A DNA stretch of 64,000 bases, taken from Halotia branconii CENA392. Lineage in GTDB: Bacteria > Cyanobacteriota > Cyanobacteriia > Cyanobacteriales > Nostocaceae. A model generated the notes under the pieces. It searched no databases, had not been told where the DNA came from, and worked only from the letters and a program-made list of their open reading frames with translations. This document shows positions 45,559-55,378 of this stretch, in pieces (the stretch's first letter is position 1; the number at the start of each line of letters is the position of its first letter). The position numbers and the translations under genes were made by a program. The stretch spans positions 2,831,455-2,895,454 of the forward strand of contig NZ_CP124543.1 in the NCBI RefSeq assembly GCF_029953635.1, in the 5' to 3' direction.

Positions 45559-46341
45559 TCATGTGTTGTTGAAGGCAGCAATAATTAGTGTTAAATCATC
45601 ATCAGTACGTTGCGTAATTCGCTCAGAACCTAGAAATCTGACTAATTGCTCTTTGGCAGCTGTCTTATCCTCAGCATTCTTGACAAAGTCAAATAAAGGA
45701 AAAAAGAATGGTTTGTGAGGTTCACCAACAACCATATTTAAAGCCAACATTTGTAGCCCATCTGTGAGGAGTGCAACATTAACTATAGTTTCACGCCACA
45801 ATCTCATCTGGGCTGTATCTAAAGCACCTGGTGAAGTCAAAAAAGTTGTTTCATTGATATATTCACCATTGTCAGGCAAGGTGAGTGCTAGTAAGTTGCC
45901 TTGATTATCTTTGGCGACTGCCAAACCATCACCTATTTGCACCGCTGCGGCCATTTCTGGTGTAGCGATCGCAATAATTAAGGTAGTTGCTAAATCTTGG
46001 GGCTGTTGTCTAACGGCTGCGGCTTCATCTTCCACAGCTTTTTTAGCGGCTAATAAGGCCTCATTTAACAGCGTTTGGACAAGCTGATCATCAGCGAGGG
46101 AGTCTCTGGTGATTTGTCTGATTGAGAGGCTTTCTATTGCTGCTTCTACAGCCACCATTGCTCCCACTTTTCCCTGACTAGCAGAACCCGCACCATCCGC
46201 AGCCGCCGCCACCAACACATTGCCAGGCAATAACTGCCAGTGGTGGGCATCTTGACACAGCTGCTTATTTTTGATGTGGCTAGTACCACATATAGATGCG
46301 GCGACTACCCGCCAATGAGTGATCAATTTTGATGTTTTCAT
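45559..46341 (-). CDS. PP2C family protein phosphatase
   Basis: A 260-residue PPM/PP2C phosphatase. The metal-site motif AAADGAGSASQGKVGA (about 48-63) carries the first aspartate. VQIGDGLAVAKDNQGNLLAL provides the second motif, LLTDGLQML the third, and TQRTDDDLTLIIAAF the last. GTSHIKNKQLCQDAHHW at the N-terminus is the usual PP2C start. It probably reverses phosphorylation by the kinase encoded 56 bp downstream, with the vWA protein encoded 60 bp upstream as scaffold or target. Confidence 0.9.
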   Translation of the reverse strand: MKTSKLITHWRVVAASICGTSHIKNKQLCQDAHHWQLLPGNVLVAAAADGAGSASQGKVGAMVAVEAAIESLSIRQITRDSLADDQLVQTLLNEALLAAKKAVEDEAAAVRQQPQDLATTLIIAIATPEMAAAVQIGDGLAVAKDNQGNLLALTLPDNGEYINETTFLTSPGALDTAQMRLWRETIVNVALLTDGLQMLALNMVVGEPHKPFFFPLFDFVKNAEDKTAAKEQLVRFLGSERITQRTDDDLTLIIAAFNNT

Positions 46342-46401
46342 AGAGTAGGTGTTTTCTATCAGCTAGCTGTGTGCATATTAAGCTGCGATTAAAGGCACAA
46401 T

Positions 46402-47076
46402 TTAGATAGTTCCCCAGCCAATGGGCGGTAGTGCTACCTGTTCGTCTACTTGCGAATGGGAAACAGCTGACATACTAGCTGAGAGCCAAACAAACATCTC
46501 AATAAAATTAAGTCCTTTGAGCTTTAGTGGAGTACGCACAGCTATTTGATTTAAGCGCACCATATTAGCGTTTTCTACACCTACTGAGAAGAAAGCTACA
46601 CGTTTATTGGTTTCATCTCCTTGTAAGCGCTGCGCTGCTTGCTCTACTACTTGGTCTAGTTCGCCTTGTGGTTCTCCATCAGTAATCATGAATACCCAAG
46701 GCCGATAGTAAGCAATACCATTAGCACGATACAGAGATTTGCGCTCTTGAACCATGTCCAACGCCTTATGGATTCCCGACCCCATAGTCGTTAGTCCCTG
46801 TGCTGTCAAAATTGGCGGATTGAATTGATCGGCAGTCACGAAGTCTTGTACAACATTCACATGACTGTCAAACGTGACGATCGCCACTTCTACCCGCCTA
46901 GCTGCTAAGGAATTTTTTACCAGTTCATCTTTCAAACTCAGCAAGCCCTGATTTAAAGCTTCTATCGCCTCTCCTTGCATGGAACCAGATGTGTCTAGCA
47001 ACAACACACAAGGACAACGTGGTTCTGGGTTTTCAGCAAACTCCACTACTTCATCAAGACTTAAAGTATCGTGCAT
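46402..47076 (-). CDS. TerY-like von Willebrand factor A domain protein
   Basis: About 224 residues from the ATG at 47076 (MHDTLSLDEVVEFAENPEPR); an in-frame TTG 9 codons upstream is less likely. The MIDAS metal site is DTSGSM (28-33) with the distal T in TTMGSG and D in ITDGEPQGE. TerY proteins are cytoplasmic vWA modules of the tellurite/phage-resistance Ter systems. They also occur in a stand-alone triad with a PP2C phosphatase and a kinase, as here. It is the first gene of the triad operon. Confidence 0.88.
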   Translation of the reverse strand: MHDTLSLDEVVEFAENPEPRCPCVLLLDTSGSMQGEAIEALNQGLLSLKDELVKNSLAARRVEVAIVTFDSHVNVVQDFVTADQFNPPILTAQGLTTMGSGIHKALDMVQERKSLYRANGIAYYRPWVFMITDGEPQGELDQVVEQAAQRLQGDETNKRVAFFSVGVENANMVRLNQIAVRTPLKLKGLNFIEMFVWLSASMSAVSHSQVDEQVALPPIGWGTI

Positions 47077-47720
47077 AACTTTTTGTGTTATGTTATAGTC
47101 CAAAGCTTTATTTTCCTTTGTTCAAAGTATATAGTTTAATTTCCGGAGTCTACGAGACTAAAGGTAGATGTTTGACGGTAGTTAGTCCCAATCTTTATTA
47201 AATAGATTGTTTTTACCAAATTATTTACAAGATTTAAGATAATCTTCATCATGGTCTAGTTAAGGAATCTATCAGGGATCAACATTGTTTGATTAGTAAA
47301 TCTACTAACATTTATTATAGACAAAATACGAATTGTATTATAATAATACGCAGATTCACTGACCTAAAACTTTAAAGATTCTGTGTAGAAAGTTTGTTTT
47401 TTTATAAAAGAAACCGATTTAATTGCAATTAACTTTGTCAGCATGACAATTCTACCTGTGTAACTAAAACTTAAAATTAAAATTGCATGGTAAATGTTAG
47501 TCCCAGGAGGATTTTGCTAAAAAACGTAACAAACTAGTAACGTTGCATAAATACTCACCAAAGACAAAAAATTAACTACGTAATCGCTTCTGTAAAAGGA
47601 TTTCAGACATTTTTGATGGTGGTTTATTTTTGCCTGACTATACTAATTAGATTTTTAATATATGTACATATTATCCAAATAGTAATAATTTTTTTTTAGA
47701 GAAATATTAAAACTAATAAA
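47077..47720. other. divergent promoter region
   Basis: This region lies between the vWA and PATAN-REC genes, which are divergent. It is AT-rich. A dyad aatac-gaatt-gtatt lies at 47335-47349. No gene, tRNA or recognised riboswitch is seen. Confidence 0.45.
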
Positions 47721-49169
47721 ATGTCGCATGACCATACTTATTTTTCGGATAACTTTTTCAGAAAACTCCTAAACATGAAGAATTTCGGTACATTTACAGT
47801 ACTACATCCTCAGAGTTTATTACGACAGTTATCTAATAGCTCTGAAACTACTTGTCTGCAAGCCTTTAGCAATTCTGTAACTTGGACGATTTATCTAGAG
47901 CAAGGAACAATAACTTATGCCACCCATTCAGTAGAGCCTTTTGATCGATTAGAACGCCATCTGCGTCGCTTCAGCCAACAAATTCCCCAGTTGACTAGTG
48001 AAACTCGTGTGCAATTGCGCTTGATATTTGAAACTGACTCACAAAGTCAGTTCATAAAAGATCACAGCGTTCAAGATAGCCAACCTCCTGATTATCAAGC
48101 TATTTACTGGTTAATTGAGCAAGGACATTTAGATGCTGCACAAGCTACGATGCTCATTCAAGAATTGGTTAAAGATGTGATGGAATCATTTCTATTAATC
48201 AAAACAGGTACTTATAAATTAAGTGATTCTCAACAAAAAGTACTAAAAATTTGCAGACTAGATATAGAAAAAATTATTGACCGCTGTCAAATACAATTAC
48301 AGCGTTGGCAGTCTTTCTTACCCCAAATTTCTTCTCCCTATCAGCGTCCGTACCTGTTACTTAATAGCAAAAATTCTCTAGACATTCAGCCAAATTTAAC
48401 TGCCTGGATGAAAGGTTTTAGTCTACGTCATCTTGCCATAATTATGAATCAAGATGAAATCCAACTGGCTAAAAATTTATATCCTTACATTCTCCAAGGA
48501 GGGATTATTCTACATGAACCAGACCCACCTTTTGATAAATTACCCAAGATTTTGCTGGAATCGTCATCATTTCCTCAATATACAACAGTATTCTTTAACA
48601 AAGAATTTGCTGACACAGAAGTAGTAGAAGTAAATAGCAATATCACTCCAATTAACGTTGAGCTTCCTGTCGAAAACATAGCCACTGTAGAGGAACTATC
48701 ACAGGTGTCTGCTCCTTTAACAGAAAATCTTCAGGAATTACCAATACCAGATAACATAAATTCTCCAACGCAAAGAGTAACGGCTGCTACTGTAACCACT
48801 AAAAAGACTTATAAAATCGTTTCTGTAGATGATAGCCCAACAATTCTTAAAGAAATTAGTCGTTTTTTAGAAAGTGAAAATTTTACTGTAGTCGCCATTG
48901 ACGATCCACTCAAAGCTGTGATGTCAATTATTAGGCATAAACCCGATTTGATTTTGTTGGATCTGAATATGGCAGGGATTGATGGATATGAATTGTGTCG
49001 AGTTATACGTAATAATTCAATGTTTAAATATACTCCGATTATTTTTGTCACAGGATATAAAGGAATAGTTGATAAAGTAAAAGCTAGATTAGTTGGTGCA
49101 TCTGGGTATTTAACTAAACCTTTTAGTCGTGCAGAATTACTTAAAATCGTTTTTATGCATTTGACATAA
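47721..49169 (+). CDS. PATAN-REC response regulator (PatA-like)
   Basis: A 482-residue protein. The N-terminal PATAN/DUF4388-type region (about 15-280) has TWTIYLEQGTITYATHSVEPFDRLERHLRRF and CRLDIEKIIDRCQIQLQRW. A variable linker (280-355) follows, then a C-terminal receiver with KIVSVDDSPTIL, phospho-acceptor D in LILLDLNMAGIDGY, T in FVTGY and K in YLTKPFS, all canonical. This is the architecture of PatA, needed for normal heterocyst pattern in Anabaena 7120, and of PixG/PilG-type regulators of motility. No CheY, CheW or MCP genes follow it, so it is an orphan. PatA itself is not claimed, because Nostocales have many paralogues. Confidence 0.85.
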   Translation: MSHDHTYFSDNFFRKLLNMKNFGTFTVLHPQSLLRQLSNSSETTCLQAFSNSVTWTIYLEQGTITYATHSVEPFDRLERHLRRFSQQIPQLTSETRVQLRLIFETDSQSQFIKDHSVQDSQPPDYQAIYWLIEQGHLDAAQATMLIQELVKDVMESFLLIKTGTYKLSDSQQKVLKICRLDIEKIIDRCQIQLQRWQSFLPQISSPYQRPYLLLNSKNSLDIQPNLTAWMKGFSLRHLAIIMNQDEIQLAKNLYPYILQGGIILHEPDPPFDKLPKILLESSSFPQYTTVFFNKEFADTEVVEVNSNITPINVELPVENIATVEELSQVSAPLTENLQELPIPDNINSPTQRVTAATVTTKKTYKIVSVDDSPTILKEISRFLESENFTVVAIDDPLKAVMSIIRHKPDLILLDLNMAGIDGYELCRVIRNNSMFKYTPIIFVTGYKGIVDKVKARLVGASGYLTKPFSRAELLKIVFMHLT

Positions 49170-49285
49170 TTACGTATAAATTTACGAATTACGAATTATA
49201 AAGGTATTTGCTGGGTAACGCTAACTCTGTACTCAGCCTACAATTATTCTTTTATCTGCATACGATTTTGTGCAACAATATTCAC

Positions 49286-49486
49286 ATGGAGACTAATATA
49301 GAAATCGTTAACAGTTTAATTCAAGAAGCCCTGGAACTGGGCGGTCATATCAGTAGACGTGCTGTGATTGAAGAGGCTTTAAAAGAGTATGTGCAGCGTC
49401 GAAAGCAATTGAAAGTTTTAGAGCTATTCGGCACAATTGAATACGAAGATAATGATGACCATCAGCAACAGCGCCAGAGAGAATGA
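49286..49486 (+). CDS. vapB: VapB-type antitoxin
   Basis: A 66-residue protein starting at the ATG at 49286; upstream in-frame codons are not conserved-looking. METNIEIVNSLIQEALELGGHISRRAVIEEALKEYV is a ribbon-helix-helix fold of the VapB/DUF2191 type, and an acidic disordered tail (YEDNDDHQQQ) should wrap the toxin. Its stop overlaps the toxin start by 4 bp (ATGA), the usual coupled arrangement. It is expected to autorepress the pair by binding its own promoter. Confidence 0.85.
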   Translation: METNIEIVNSLIQEALELGGHISRRAVIEEALKEYVQRRKQLKVLELFGTIEYEDNDDHQQQRQRE

Positions 49487-49887
49487 AAGTTATTGTTGAT
49501 ACCTCGGTCTGGTCTTTGGCTCTGAGAAGCGATCAAAAAGTTAGTAACTCACACTATGTTGCATTGTTTCGAGAACTAATTACAGATAATCGAGTTATTT
49601 TGCTGGGTGCTATTCGCCAAGAGATACTGTCGGGGATTCGTCAGCCTCACCAATACAATCAACTAAAAAATTATCTCAGCGGCTTTCCCCATTTGGAATT
49701 AGATATTAAAGATTATGAGGTTGCTGCTGAGTTTTATAATACTTGCCGACATCAGGGTATCAAAGGTGCAAACACAGATTTTCTAATTTGTGCCGCAGCC
49801 GTTCGTAGAAATTACAGTATTTTGAGTACAAACAAAGATTTTGAGAATTTTAGTCAGTATATTTCGATAAGTTTGGTTAATGCGTGA
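49483..49887 (+). CDS. vapC: VapC-type PIN-domain toxin
   Basis: A 134-residue PIN ribonuclease. The four acidic metal ligands are visible: D6 (VIVDTSVW), E47 (AIRQEILSG), D99 (GANTDFLI) and D119 (STNKDF). VapC toxins cleave tRNA or rRNA and slow growth when the antitoxin is lost. It is translated with vapB through a 4-bp overlap and is followed by a strong hairpin. All key residues are present, so the toxin is probably functional. Confidence 0.92.
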   Translation: MKVIVDTSVWSLALRSDQKVSNSHYVALFRELITDNRVILLGAIRQEILSGIRQPHQYNQLKNYLSGFPHLELDIKDYEVAAEFYNTCRHQGIKGANTDFLICAAAVRRNYSILSTNKDFENFSQYISISLVNA

Positions 49888-49893
49888 ACAATA

Positions 49894-49926
49894 AGATTCC
49901 CGACTTCTTAAAGAAGTCGGGAATCT
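49894..49926. terminator. palindromic terminator / dispersed repeat after vapC
   Basis: Perfect 16-bp arms agattcccgacttctt (49894-49909) and its complement (49911-49926). It has the same core (cccgacttct) as the hairpin at 9601-9635, with different closing bases. Confidence 0.75.
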
Positions 49927-50381
49927 AAGTCTATAGTTTGCATAGATAATTATTGATAGATATTTGAAAAAATTGTATTTATACAATTTAGGCATCATAT
50001 AAAGCTAATTATTATCATAGAAAACTTTCTATGCATTAGGAATATTCTTTAATTTAATTGGCTATCATAAACTTTTACTTATACCATCAATATAATATTT
50101 ATTTAAGAATTAGTAGCTCAGAGTTAACCAATTTGACTTTAAAACCTGTAAACTAAATTTCAACGAATTAATCGAACTCCAAATAACGTCTTAAAGCCCA
50201 ACTAATTTAAGCAATCTATTTACTTTTCAATTAGTCACATTAGCCTTTTACAAATGGTAATTGGCTGGATTTGATTTGTTTAAATGTAGCTCGAAGTCAT
50301 TCTGGGGTTGCCACAAGCAGAATTATATTCTACTTGCGTGAATTTTCATGCTTAATAAAAAATCACATCTGAGGAGATATT
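49927..50381 (+). promoter_or_regulatory. cmpA: leader region of the cmp-flv cluster
   Basis: A 455-bp AT-rich region without genes ahead of cmpA. It should hold the promoter and any CmpR or NdhR sites. I see several loose tta...taa half-sites but no clear pair with the expected spacing, and no perfect gtaN8tac. A good SD (gaggag, 5 nt from the ATG) precedes cmpA. Confidence 0.5.
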
Positions 50382-51767
50382 ATGTCAGATTTTTTTAATC
50401 AAATTTCTCGCCGTAAATTTATTTTGACAGCTGGAGCATCTACGGGTGCTGTATTTCTTAAAGGCTGTTTAGGAAATCCTCCAGAAAACCTTAGTAGTGG
50501 TGGTAGTACGCAGTCTGCGCCAACTGCTCAACCTGTTGCCAATATTAGCCCTGAACAAAAACCAGAAACTACAAAAGTCCAGTTAGGATATATCCCAATT
50601 GTAGAAGCTGCACCATTAATTATTGCTAAAGAAAAAGGCTTTTTTGCGAAGTATGGCATGACCGATGTGGAGTTAGCAAAACAAGCTTCTTGGGGTGCAG
50701 CTAGAGATAATGTAGAAATTGGTGCTGCCGGTGGTGGGATTGATGGTGGTCAATGGCAAATGCCAATGCCACATTTGATTACTGAAGGTTTGATTACTAA
50801 AGGTAATAAACCAATTCCCATGTATGTATTATGTCAGTTAATTACACATGGAAATGGAATTGCGATCGCCAACAAACATCAAGGTAGCGGTATCGGCTTA
50901 AAATTAGCTAGTGCTAAGTCTTTATTCTCCAAACTCAAAGCTTCACCCACACCCTTTACCGCCGCCCAAACATTCCCCGCCGTTAACCAAGATTTTTGGA
51001 TTCGCTACTGGTTAGCAGCCGGTGGTATCGACCCTGATACAGAAGTGAAATTGCTGACAGTTCCATCAGCACAAACCGTCGCCAACATGAAAACGGGAAC
51101 AATGGATGCCTTTAGTACTGGCGACCCCTGGCCTTTCCGCATCGTTAAAGACAAAATCGGCTTCATGGCTGCATTAACAGCAGAGATTTGGAAGAATCAC
51201 CCCGAAGAATATTTAGCTATGAGGGCTGACTGGGTTGATAAAAACCCCAAAGCTACGAAAGCACTGTTAAAAGGCATTATGGAAGCTCAACAATGGTGCG
51301 ATAACTTTGATAATCGCAAAGAAATGTCAGAAATTGTGGCACAAAGAGCTTATTTTAACGTACCAGTTGATGTTTTGCTTGACCCATACATGGGTAAATA
51401 CGACATGGGTGAAGGTCGTCAAATTGATGATAAATCAATGGCAGCTTTGTATTGGAAAGATGAAAAAGGTAACGTTTCTTATCCTTATAAAAGTCATGAT
51501 TTATGGTTCATCACTGAAAGCGTGCGCTGGGGATTTTTGCCTAAAGATTATATTGTGAATAATGCTGCTAAGGCTAGAGCATTAATCGATAAAGTTAACC
51601 GCGAAGATATTTGGAAAGAAGCTGCAAAAGAAGCCGGAATTGCTGCCGGTGATATTCCGACAAATACATCTCGTGGCGTAGAAGAATTTTTTGATGGGGT
51701 AAAATTTGACCCCGAAAACCCAGAAGCATATCTGAAGAGTCTGCAAATCAAGAAAGTTAGTGTTTAG
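50382..51767 (+). CDS. cmpA: bicarbonate-binding lipoprotein of BCT1 transporter
   Basis: A 461-residue substrate-binding protein of the CmpA/NrtA family. [21 protein letters not shown] is a twin-arginine lipoprotein signal with C29 as the anchor. The mature start is [26 protein letters not shown]. Assignment to bicarbonate rather than nitrate rests on [13 protein letters not shown] and [11 protein letters not shown]. From memory these match CmpA ([16 protein letters not shown]) and differ from NrtA (CVGEPWN). The low-CO2 genes downstream agree. It binds HCO3- in the periplasm and delivers it to CmpB. It is the first gene of the cluster, with a strong SD. Confidence 0.88.
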   Translation: MSDFFNQISRRKFILTAGASTGAVFLKGCLGNPPENLSSGGSTQSAPTAQPVANISPEQKPETTKVQLGYIPIVEAAPLIIAKEKGFFAKYGMTDVELAKQASWGAARDNVEIGAAGGGIDGGQWQMPMPHLITEGLITKGNKPIPMYVLCQLITHGNGIAIANKHQGSGIGLKLASAKSLFSKLKASPTPFTAAQTFPAVNQDFWIRYWLAAGGIDPDTEVKLLTVPSAQTVANMKTGTMDAFSTGDPWPFRIVKDKIGFMAALTAEIWKNHPEEYLAMRADWVDKNPKATKALLKGIMEAQQWCDNFDNRKEMSEIVAQRAYFNVPVDVLLDPYMGKYDMGEGRQIDDKSMAALYWKDEKGNVSYPYKSHDLWFITESVRWGFLPKDYIVNNAAKARALIDKVNREDIWKEAAKEAGIAAGDIPTNTSRGVEEFFDGVKFDPENPEAYLKSLQIKKVSV

Positions 51768-51855
51768 TCAAGAGTCAAGAGTCATTTGTTAATTCTATCG
51801 ACAAACACCAAGCATCCAAAATCCAACACCAAATACCAAGAGGAGATAACAGTTT

Positions 51856-52695
51856 ATGACACTCGCGCAACGCAGGTCAGCTAGCCCTAAATTAGATAAC
51901 AATTTCATATCTCGATTGCAAAAACAGTTTCCTAATATTATCCCGCCAATAATTGCGATCGCAATTTTTCTAGTTATCTGGCAATTATTTTCTTGGACTC
52001 CTGGCGCAACTTTACCAGGGCCAGTTAAGGTTATACAAGATACTTGGGTTTTGATCTTGTATCCCTTTTATGACAAAGGCGGCATTGATAAAGGACTCTT
52101 TTGGCAGATTTGGGCTAGTTTGCAACGGGTAGCTATTGGTTACTCTTTGGCTGCTGTAGTTGGTATTGCTTTAGGCATTGTCATTGGTATTAATAAAACC
52201 ATGTCTAAGGCTTTAGATCCTTTATTTCAGTTATTGCGAACAGTACCGCCCTTAGCTTGGGTTCCTATTTCCTTAGCAGCATTGCGCCAAAATGAACCTG
52301 CTGCTTTGTTTGTAATTTTTATTACTGCAATCTGGCCGATTTTAATTAACACGGCTGTAGGTGTCAAAGAAATTCCCCAAGACTATAACAACGTCGCCAA
52401 AGTGCTGCAACTTTCCAAAAAAGACTATTTCTTAAATATTCTTATTCCTGCTGCCTTACCCTACATTTTTACAGGTTTGAGAATTGCGATTGGTTTAGCT
52501 TGGTTAGCAATTATCGCCGCCGAAATTGTGATGTCAGGTATTGTCGGTATTGGTTTCTTCATCTGGGATGCTTACCAAAACAATTACATCAGCGAAATTA
52601 TCTTGGCATTAGTTTACATCGGTGCAGTGGGTTTGTTACTAGATAAACTCATGGCTTGGATTCAAAACCTGATTTTACCAACAGAACAAAAGTAG
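51856..52695 (+). CDS. cmpB: bicarbonate ABC transporter permease
   Basis: A 279-residue permease with about six hydrophobic spans. The EAA loop that contacts the ATPase is visible in AKVLQLSKKDYFLNILIPAALPYIFTGLRIAIGLAWL (about 180-216). The family covers nitrate, taurine and bicarbonate permeases, and context makes this CmpB. It lies 88 bp downstream of cmpA with its own SD (gaggag, 11 nt from the ATG). In known cmp operons cmpC follows directly, but here three genes intervene. Confidence 0.88.
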   Translation: MTLAQRRSASPKLDNNFISRLQKQFPNIIPPIIAIAIFLVIWQLFSWTPGATLPGPVKVIQDTWVLILYPFYDKGGIDKGLFWQIWASLQRVAIGYSLAAVVGIALGIVIGINKTMSKALDPLFQLLRTVPPLAWVPISLAALRQNEPAALFVIFITAIWPILINTAVGVKEIPQDYNNVAKVLQLSKKDYFLNILIPAALPYIFTGLRIAIGLAWLAIIAAEIVMSGIVGIGFFIWDAYQNNYISEIILALVYIGAVGLLLDKLMAWIQNLILPTEQK

Positions 52696-52967
52696 TTAAC
52701 AGTTATCAGTTATCAATTACAGCAAATTTCATTTGAATCAAGTACATTTCCCTAGCCCCTAGTCTCTAGTCCCTCTCTTTTTCAAATCGAGAAACGCTGT
52801 AACTGATAACTATTCAATGGTAAACATAGATTTATTTCGATGATTAATAAACAATAAAATTTACTAATCAATAGCCTCAGAAATTGGCATTTTACTAATT
52901 TAAACTTTCGCGTAAATATAAGAGATAAGAACACGCCCTGCACATAATATATTTTTGGATAAAACTA

Positions 52968-54701
52968 ATGGTCGCACTCACACAGCTTAATCAAGTTATA
53001 CCTAACCCAGGACGTTTGACAGTTGAAACTGTAGAAATTGCTCCACAAACAACTGCTATTCGTTGCCTCGATTGGGATAGAGAACGTTTTGATGTTGAGT
53101 TTGGTTTACGGAATGGAACCACTTATAATTCTTTTTTAATTCAGGGTGAAAAAGTTGCCTTAGTTGATACTTCTCACCGCAAGTTTGAACAGTTATATCT
53201 GGAAATAATTACAGGATTAATTGATTTAAATAAGATAGACTACTTGATTGTTAGTCACACTGAACCAGACCATAGTGGTTTAATTAAAGACATTTTGCAA
53301 TTAGCTCCTTCTATTACCGTTGTTGGTGCTAAGGTAGCTATAAAATTTTTAGAAGATATGGTTCACCAGCCTTTTAAATCAAGGCTGGTAAAAAGTGGAG
53401 AACGCCTAGATTTAGGCAACGGTCACGAATTAGAATTTATTTCTGCACCTAACTTACATTGGCCAGATACAATCTTCACCTATGACCATAAAACCACTAT
53501 TCTTTACACCTGTGATGTGTTTGGAATGCATTACTGTGACGATCACACTTATGATGAGAATTTCACCGTAATAGAAGAAGATTTTGCATATTATTATGAG
53601 TGCCTAATGGGGCCGAATGCGCGGTCTGTGTTGGCAGCTTTAAAGCGGATTGAAAAATTAGCAATAAAAACAGTTGCGACAGGACATGGACCTTTATTAC
53701 AACATCATATTTCCGAATGGATTGAACGCTATCAAAATTGGAGTTTAGAGCAAACTAAAACAGAGACATTAGTGGCTTTATTTTATGTTGAAGATTACGG
53801 TTATAGCGAGAATTTAGTCAGAGCGATCGCTCATGGTAGTGCAAAAACAGATGTAGCTATAGAATTAGTAGATCTTAATAGCGCCGAACCTCAAGAAGTC
53901 CGAGAATTAGTTACCCAAGCCGCTGGTTTAGTGATTGGGATGCCTCCTCAATCTTCAGCTGTAGCTCAAACTGCTTTAAATACTATCTTGGCTGCGGCTC
54001 ACAATAAGCAAGCAATTGGTTTATTAGAGTCGGGAGGAGGAGAAGACGAACCTGTTTATCCCTTACGTAATAAATTTCAAGAACTAGGATTAACTGAAGC
54101 TTTTCCTCCTATTTTAGTTAAGGAATCTCCCAGCAAAGTTACAGAACAACTTTGTGATGAAGCGGGTACAGATTTAGGGCAATGGTTAAACCGCGATCGC
54201 ACAATTAAACAAATCAAATCCATTAATAACGAATTAGAAAAATCCTTAGGGCGGATTAGCACAGGACTATATATTATTACCGCCAAAAAAGGAGACGTTC
54301 AAAGTGCAATGCTAGCTTCTTGGGTGACGCAAGCGAGTCTTAACCCCTTAGGAATAGCGATCGCAGTTGCCAAAGACAGAGCCATAGAATCATTAATGCA
54401 CGTAGGCGATCGCTTTGTTTTAAATGTTTTAGAAGAAGGCAAATATCAAGGATTAATGAAACATTTCCTCAAGCGTTTTGCTCCTGGTGCAGACCGCTTT
54501 GCTGGAGTCAAAACATATCCTGCTGCCACCAACGAGTCTCCGATTTTAGCTGAAGCTTTGGCTTATATGGAGTGCGAAATCACTAGTCGCATGGACTGTG
54601 GCGATCATTGGGTAGTTTATAGCACTGTCCAAACCGGAAGAGTTGCCGAAGTAAATGCCCTAACCGCAGTCCATCACCGCAAAATTGGCAATCATTATTA
54701 A
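52968..54701 (+). CDS. flv4: flavodiiron protein with canonical iron ligands (Flv4 type)
   Basis: A 577-residue class C flavodiiron protein. It has a metallo-beta-lactamase-like domain (about 35-265), a flavodoxin domain (about 270-410) and a C-terminal flavin reductase domain (about 430-577). The diiron ligands are all present: H97, E99, D101, H102 (HTEPDHSG), H164, D183 and H240. In Synechocystis Flv4 pairs with Flv2 to take electrons from the photosystem II acceptor side at low CO2. Being first of two and canonical fits Flv4; Flv3 is the alternative. The 272-bp gap from cmpB contains STRR and could hold a secondary promoter. Confidence 0.85.
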   Translation: MVALTQLNQVIPNPGRLTVETVEIAPQTTAIRCLDWDRERFDVEFGLRNGTTYNSFLIQGEKVALVDTSHRKFEQLYLEIITGLIDLNKIDYLIVSHTEPDHSGLIKDILQLAPSITVVGAKVAIKFLEDMVHQPFKSRLVKSGERLDLGNGHELEFISAPNLHWPDTIFTYDHKTTILYTCDVFGMHYCDDHTYDENFTVIEEDFAYYYECLMGPNARSVLAALKRIEKLAIKTVATGHGPLLQHHISEWIERYQNWSLEQTKTETLVALFYVEDYGYSENLVRAIAHGSAKTDVAIELVDLNSAEPQEVRELVTQAAGLVIGMPPQSSAVAQTALNTILAAAHNKQAIGLLESGGGEDEPVYPLRNKFQELGLTEAFPPILVKESPSKVTEQLCDEAGTDLGQWLNRDRTIKQIKSINNELEKSLGRISTGLYIITAKKGDVQSAMLASWVTQASLNPLGIAIAVAKDRAIESLMHVGDRFVLNVLEEGKYQGLMKHFLKRFAPGADRFAGVKTYPAATNESPILAEALAYMECEITSRMDCGDHWVVYSTVQTGRVAEVNALTAVHHRKIGNHY

Positions 54702-54704
54702 ATT

Positions 54705-54840
54705 GGGCATTGGGCATGGGGCATGGGGCATGGGGCATGAGTGATTAATTATTATTTGTGTTCTCCCCTGCCCCGATCACTGAGCGTAGTCTAAGTGCTC
54801 CCCCTGCCTCTCCTGCTCCCTAATCCCTAGTCCCTAACCC
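54705..54840. repeat. STRR block between flv4 and the psiE-like gene
   Basis: Tandem gggcatg units (about 54705-54740) are followed by ctcccctgc-like units and cctagtccctaa units up to the next ATG. The block is almost the whole gap. Confidence 0.8.
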
Positions 54841-54850
54841 ATAGTTATTC

Positions 54851-55378
54851 ATGCGTAATTATACTGGAAATACCTCAGAATCTATGTATGAAATAAACCG
54901 GGGGCGCGTCGTGCGAACCTTGGAATTTATTCAAGATGTGATTGTTATTTGTTTGTGTATCGGTTTATTTAGTTTCATGGTGCTTCAAGTGAGAGATATG
55001 TTTCTCTCCCTGCTGCCACCGCTGGATTTTAATGCTGTTACGGCCGATATTCTCTTTTTACTGATTTTAGTTGAGTTATTTCGACTGCTGATTATTTACC
55101 TCCAAGAACATCGAGTATCCATTGGAGTAGCTGTAGAAGTTTCAATCGTTTCCGCGTTGCGAGAAGTCATTGTTAAAGGTGTTCTAGAAACAAGTTGGAG
55201 TCAAGTTTTAGCAACTTGCGCCTTTTTATTAGTGCTAGGAGTACTATTAATCCTGCGAGTTTGGCTACCCCCCACCTTTGACGGCATTGATCCAGAACAG
55301 GCAATAACTAAGCGCTATAAAAATCGAGTCAAATCAGAACTAGTCGAAGCTAATGGGCAATTAGGTAATAGGGATTAG
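54851..55378 (+). CDS. PsiE-family-like membrane protein (Sll0218 position)
   Basis: A 175-residue protein with four hydrophobic spans (about 26-50, 60-84, 95-112, 118-140) and short polar termini. The pattern resembles phosphate-starvation-inducible PsiE-like proteins. It lies between flv4 and flv2, exactly where sll0218 lies in the Synechocystis flv4-sll0218-flv2 operon. Sll0218 is a thylakoid-associated membrane protein that supports photosystem II. I infer the same role by position. The start could be the ATG at 54851 or the one 11 codons later. Confidence 0.78.
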   Translation: MRNYTGNTSESMYEINRGRVVRTLEFIQDVIVICLCIGLFSFMVLQVRDMFLSLLPPLDFNAVTADILFLLILVELFRLLIIYLQEHRVSIGVAVEVSIVSALREVIVKGVLETSWSQVLATCAFLLVLGVLLILRVWLPPTFDGIDPEQAITKRYKNRVKSELVEANGQLGNRD

